The notes under the pieces: model-generated
What the model was told of the DNA's origin: nothing
The model's input: only the letters and a program-made list of their open reading frames with translations
Databases searched by the model: none
Part shown: positions 5,259-6,758 of the stretch, piece by piece
Position numbering within the stretch: the first letter of the stretch is position 1
Layout: each line of letters starts with the position of its first letter
Assembly: GCA_030620255.1 (NCBI GenBank)
Contig: JAUXFB010000072.1
Coordinates: 1-6,758 of the forward strand
Source: Candidatus Aminicenantota bacterium
GTDB lineage: Bacteria; Acidobacteriota; Aminicenantia; UBA2199
DNA: 6,758 nucleotides
Direction of reading: 5' to 3'
Program-made: the position numbers and the translations under genes

Positions 5259-6605
5259 TTAAAGGATTATTCCTAAGAGTATTAATAATATAAGTACAGG
5301 TGAGACAAATTTTATAGAGATCATCCAGAAAAAAGCCAGTTTGAATTTTTCTGTTCCTTTTGAGATTTCAAGTAAAGCATTGGAAGTTTTCCATATATAT
5401 CCAACAAAGATGGCTACAAAAAAGGCGCCTATACTTAAAGATAAATTCCCCCATATAATGTCCCATAGTTCAAGGAACCCTTTGTTTACAAGAGGTAAGT
5501 TTGAAAAAAAACGGTTACCACCTTGAGAAAGGGCAGAGGGTACTCCAAATATTAATGTGATTGCACCTACTGTAATTGCGGATTTTTTTCTATTCCATTT
5601 TTTTTCATCTATAAAGAATGCGACTGGTACTTCAAGAACTGAAATGGTGGATGTTAAAGCAGCGATTGAGAGTAGTAAAAAGAATAGTGATCCAAATATT
5701 ACACCACCGGGCATTTTAGAGAAAATAACGGGTAATATTTGGAATACTAGTCCGGGTCCACCACTGGTTGCTTGCATTCCAACTGCAAACACAGCTGGGA
5801 AAATTATCAAACCAGCAACAATTGCAATAAATGTGTCAAAAAAAGCAACCCATGCTGTTGCAGAAGGAAGGTTCTCTCTTTTGTTGATATATGAGCCATA
5901 AGTCATCATTGTTCCCATTCCAAGACTCAAACTGAAAAAAGCCTGACCCATTGCTTCTAAGATAACTCTTGGTTTAAAAGCTGAAAAATCGGGTTTTAAG
6001 TAAAATTCCAGACCTTTAGATGCTCCATGCATGGTTAATGATCGAATCAATAACAAAAATAAAATCCCAAAAAGAATTGGCATTAAAATCTTTGAGAATT
6101 TTTCTATTCCAGAAGAGACACCTTTTGAAACAATGTAAACAGTAAGTAGTATAAAAAGTGAGAGTAGAATTATTTGTAATAGAGAGTTGGATGTAAAATT
6201 TGTATATACTTGAGTTGCAGTTCCTTTATCAATTTTTGCAAATTTACCTGTTATAGCCTTACAGAAATAGCCAACAGTCCATCCTGCTACAACAGCATAG
6301 TATGACAATATCATAAAACCTGTGACAACACCAAGGTAACCTACATATTTCCATTTGCCTTTGGGTCTTATTGATTTGAATGCACCAACAGGGTTTCTGT
6401 TTGTAAATCTTCCAAGCGAGACCTCTGCAAGTAGAACTGGGTAAGCAATAAATAAAATTGCAATAAGATATATTAAAACAAAAAGAGCTCCCCCGTTTTT
6501 ACTTACAGTGTATGGAAAGCGCCATATATTTCCCAGTCCAACTGCTGATCCAGATGCAGCTAAAATGAATCCTATCTTTGAGCCCCACTTTCCTCTGCCT
6601 GACAT
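5259..6605 (-). CDS. Sodium-dependent symporter of the NSS family (SLC6/LeuT fold)
   Basis: This inner-membrane protein imports a small solute, most likely an amino acid, with Na+. The 448 residues show about 11 membrane helices. Helix 1 carries the family signature GSAVGLGNIWRFPY (19-32), whose unwound middle binds substrate and Na+. Helix 2 has LLAEVSLGR (58-66), helix 6 has the GQAFFSLSLGMG break (220-231), and helix 8 has AALTS (315-319), matching the LeuT Na2-site residues A351, T354 and S355. G166 and P176 form a GX9P motif as in helix 5 of MhsT, where unwinding opens the inner Na+ path. Eleven helices are typical of MhsT and many bacterial NSS proteins. The substrate cannot be read from sequence: tryptophan, tyrosine, branched-chain or other residues are all possible. 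The start at 6605 is set by AGGAGG 7 nt upstream; an in-frame TTG at 6626 is rejected because it overlaps that site's upstream region. Its stop lies 2 bp from the ligA stop on the opposite strand. Confidence 0.95.
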   Translation of the reverse strand: MSGRGKWGSKIGFILAASGSAVGLGNIWRFPYTVSKNGGALFVLIYLIAILFIAYPVLLAEVSLGRFTNRNPVGAFKSIRPKGKWKYVGYLGVVTGFMILSYYAVVAGWTVGYFCKAITGKFAKIDKGTATQVYTNFTSNSLLQIILLSLFILLTVYIVSKGVSSGIEKFSKILMPILFGILFLLLIRSLTMHGASKGLEFYLKPDFSAFKPRVILEAMGQAFFSLSLGMGTMMTYGSYINKRENLPSATAWVAFFDTFIAIVAGLIIFPAVFAVGMQATSGGPGLVFQILPVIFSKMPGGVIFGSLFFLLLSIAALTSTISVLEVPVAFFIDEKKWNRKKSAITVGAITLIFGVPSALSQGGNRFFSNLPLVNKGFLELWDIIWGNLSLSIGAFFVAIFVGYIWKTSNALLEISKGTEKFKLAFFWMISIKFVSPVLILLILLGIIL

Positions 6606-6612
6606 AATAATG

Positions 6613-6618
6613 CCTCCT
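6613..6618 (-). promoter_or_regulatory. Ribosome binding site of the symporter gene
   Basis: AGGAGG on the minus strand lies 7 nt before the ATG at 6605. It selects this ATG over the in-frame TTG at 6626, which would place the Shine-Dalgarno inside the coding region. Confidence 0.88.
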
Positions 6619-6633
6619 GTTCTCAAAATTTAA

Positions 6634-6662
6634 TTTTTATCACAAGGGATTTTTATTGTCAA
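6634..6662 (-). promoter_or_regulatory. Promoter of the symporter gene
   Basis: On the minus strand a perfect -35 TTGACA (6662-6657) is followed after 17 nt by TAAAAA (6639-6634), a weaker -10 preceded by TG plus one base as in extended -10 promoters. Transcription would begin near 6627, giving a leader of about 20 nt that contains the Shine-Dalgarno. The spacer carries AATCCCTTGTGA (6651-6640), almost the same as in the MBL-fold promoter. Confidence 0.55.
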
Positions 6663-6676
6663 ATAGAATAAGATCC

Positions 6677-6698
6677 AAGGATTTAACCTTAAATCTTT
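6677..6698. repeat. 22-bp imperfect palindrome upstream of the symporter promoter
   Basis: GATTTAA (6680-6686) and TTAAATC (6689-6695) are perfect inverted copies around CC. The dyad extends by two more pairs after one G/T mismatch, so 10 of 11 pairs match. It sits 14 bp upstream of the -35 box, where an activator or an upstream repressor could bind. No regulator gene is adjacent in the window. The rest of the sequence to the right edge (6699-6758) is AT-rich and I see no gene in it. Confidence 0.35.
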
Positions 6699-6758
6699 TA
6701 AAATTTGATATTTCTAAAAATGCTGTTTTTGAAATAAAATAAAAATAAAGTTGCTATA

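Noticed and set aside
5341..5901. Plus-strand open frames of 61 and 114 codons inside the symporter gene
   Set aside because: Both are antisense to conserved membrane-helix coding sequence, show no family features and lack ribosome sites.
6606..6626. N-terminal extension of the symporter from TTG at 6626
   Set aside because: AGGAGG at 6613-6618 is correctly placed for the ATG at 6605, and the family normally starts shortly before the helix 1 signature.

Overview
This is an AT-rich bacterial chromosomal window, roughly 30% G+C by eye, with ordinary housekeeping-type genes and no mobile element, CRISPR array, tRNA or rRNA that I can see. The genes are bacterial in type: NAD-dependent DNA ligase, the long insert-bearing form of S-adenosylhomocysteine (SAH) hydrolase, and a LeuT-fold sodium symporter. 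TGA is used as a normal stop. I cannot assign a phylum. Only ahcY and the symporter have strong Shine-Dalgarno sequences; the other starts lie almost at predicted transcription starts.

Layout: (1) 1-574, minus strand: a metallo-beta-lactamase-fold protein of the MJ0301/DHPS-like group with an N-terminal hydrophobic segment, cut by the left edge and carrying its own promoter. (2) 658-2082, minus: ahcY. (3) 2142-3056, minus: an ArsR-type DNA-binding domain fused to a SAM-dependent methyltransferase domain, 59 nt upstream of ahcY and probably co-transcribed with it. (4) 3057-3210: a 154-bp divergent control region with a consensus promoter for the regulator-ahcY operon, a 20-bp near-perfect palindrome filling that promoter's spacer, an A/T-tract block, and a separate promoter for ligA. 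(5) 3211-5256, plus: ligA. (6) 5259-6605, minus: an NSS-family sodium:solute symporter, convergent with ligA with only 2 bp between the stop codons. (7) 6606-6758: the symporter's promoter, a larger palindrome, and AT-rich sequence without a gene.

The most interesting unit is regulator plus ahcY. AhcY removes SAH, the product inhibitor of methyltransferases. Its upstream partner joins an ArsR winged helix, lacking the cysteine metal site of classical ArsR proteins, to a domain whose fold binds SAM or SAH. The palindrome overlapping its promoter is where such a repressor would be expected to bind. My inference is a self-regulated circuit that reads SAM/SAH through the methyltransferase domain and controls SAH recycling, comparable to the SahR regulators of Proteobacteria. 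LigA, the symporter and the MBL-fold protein show no evident functional link to it.
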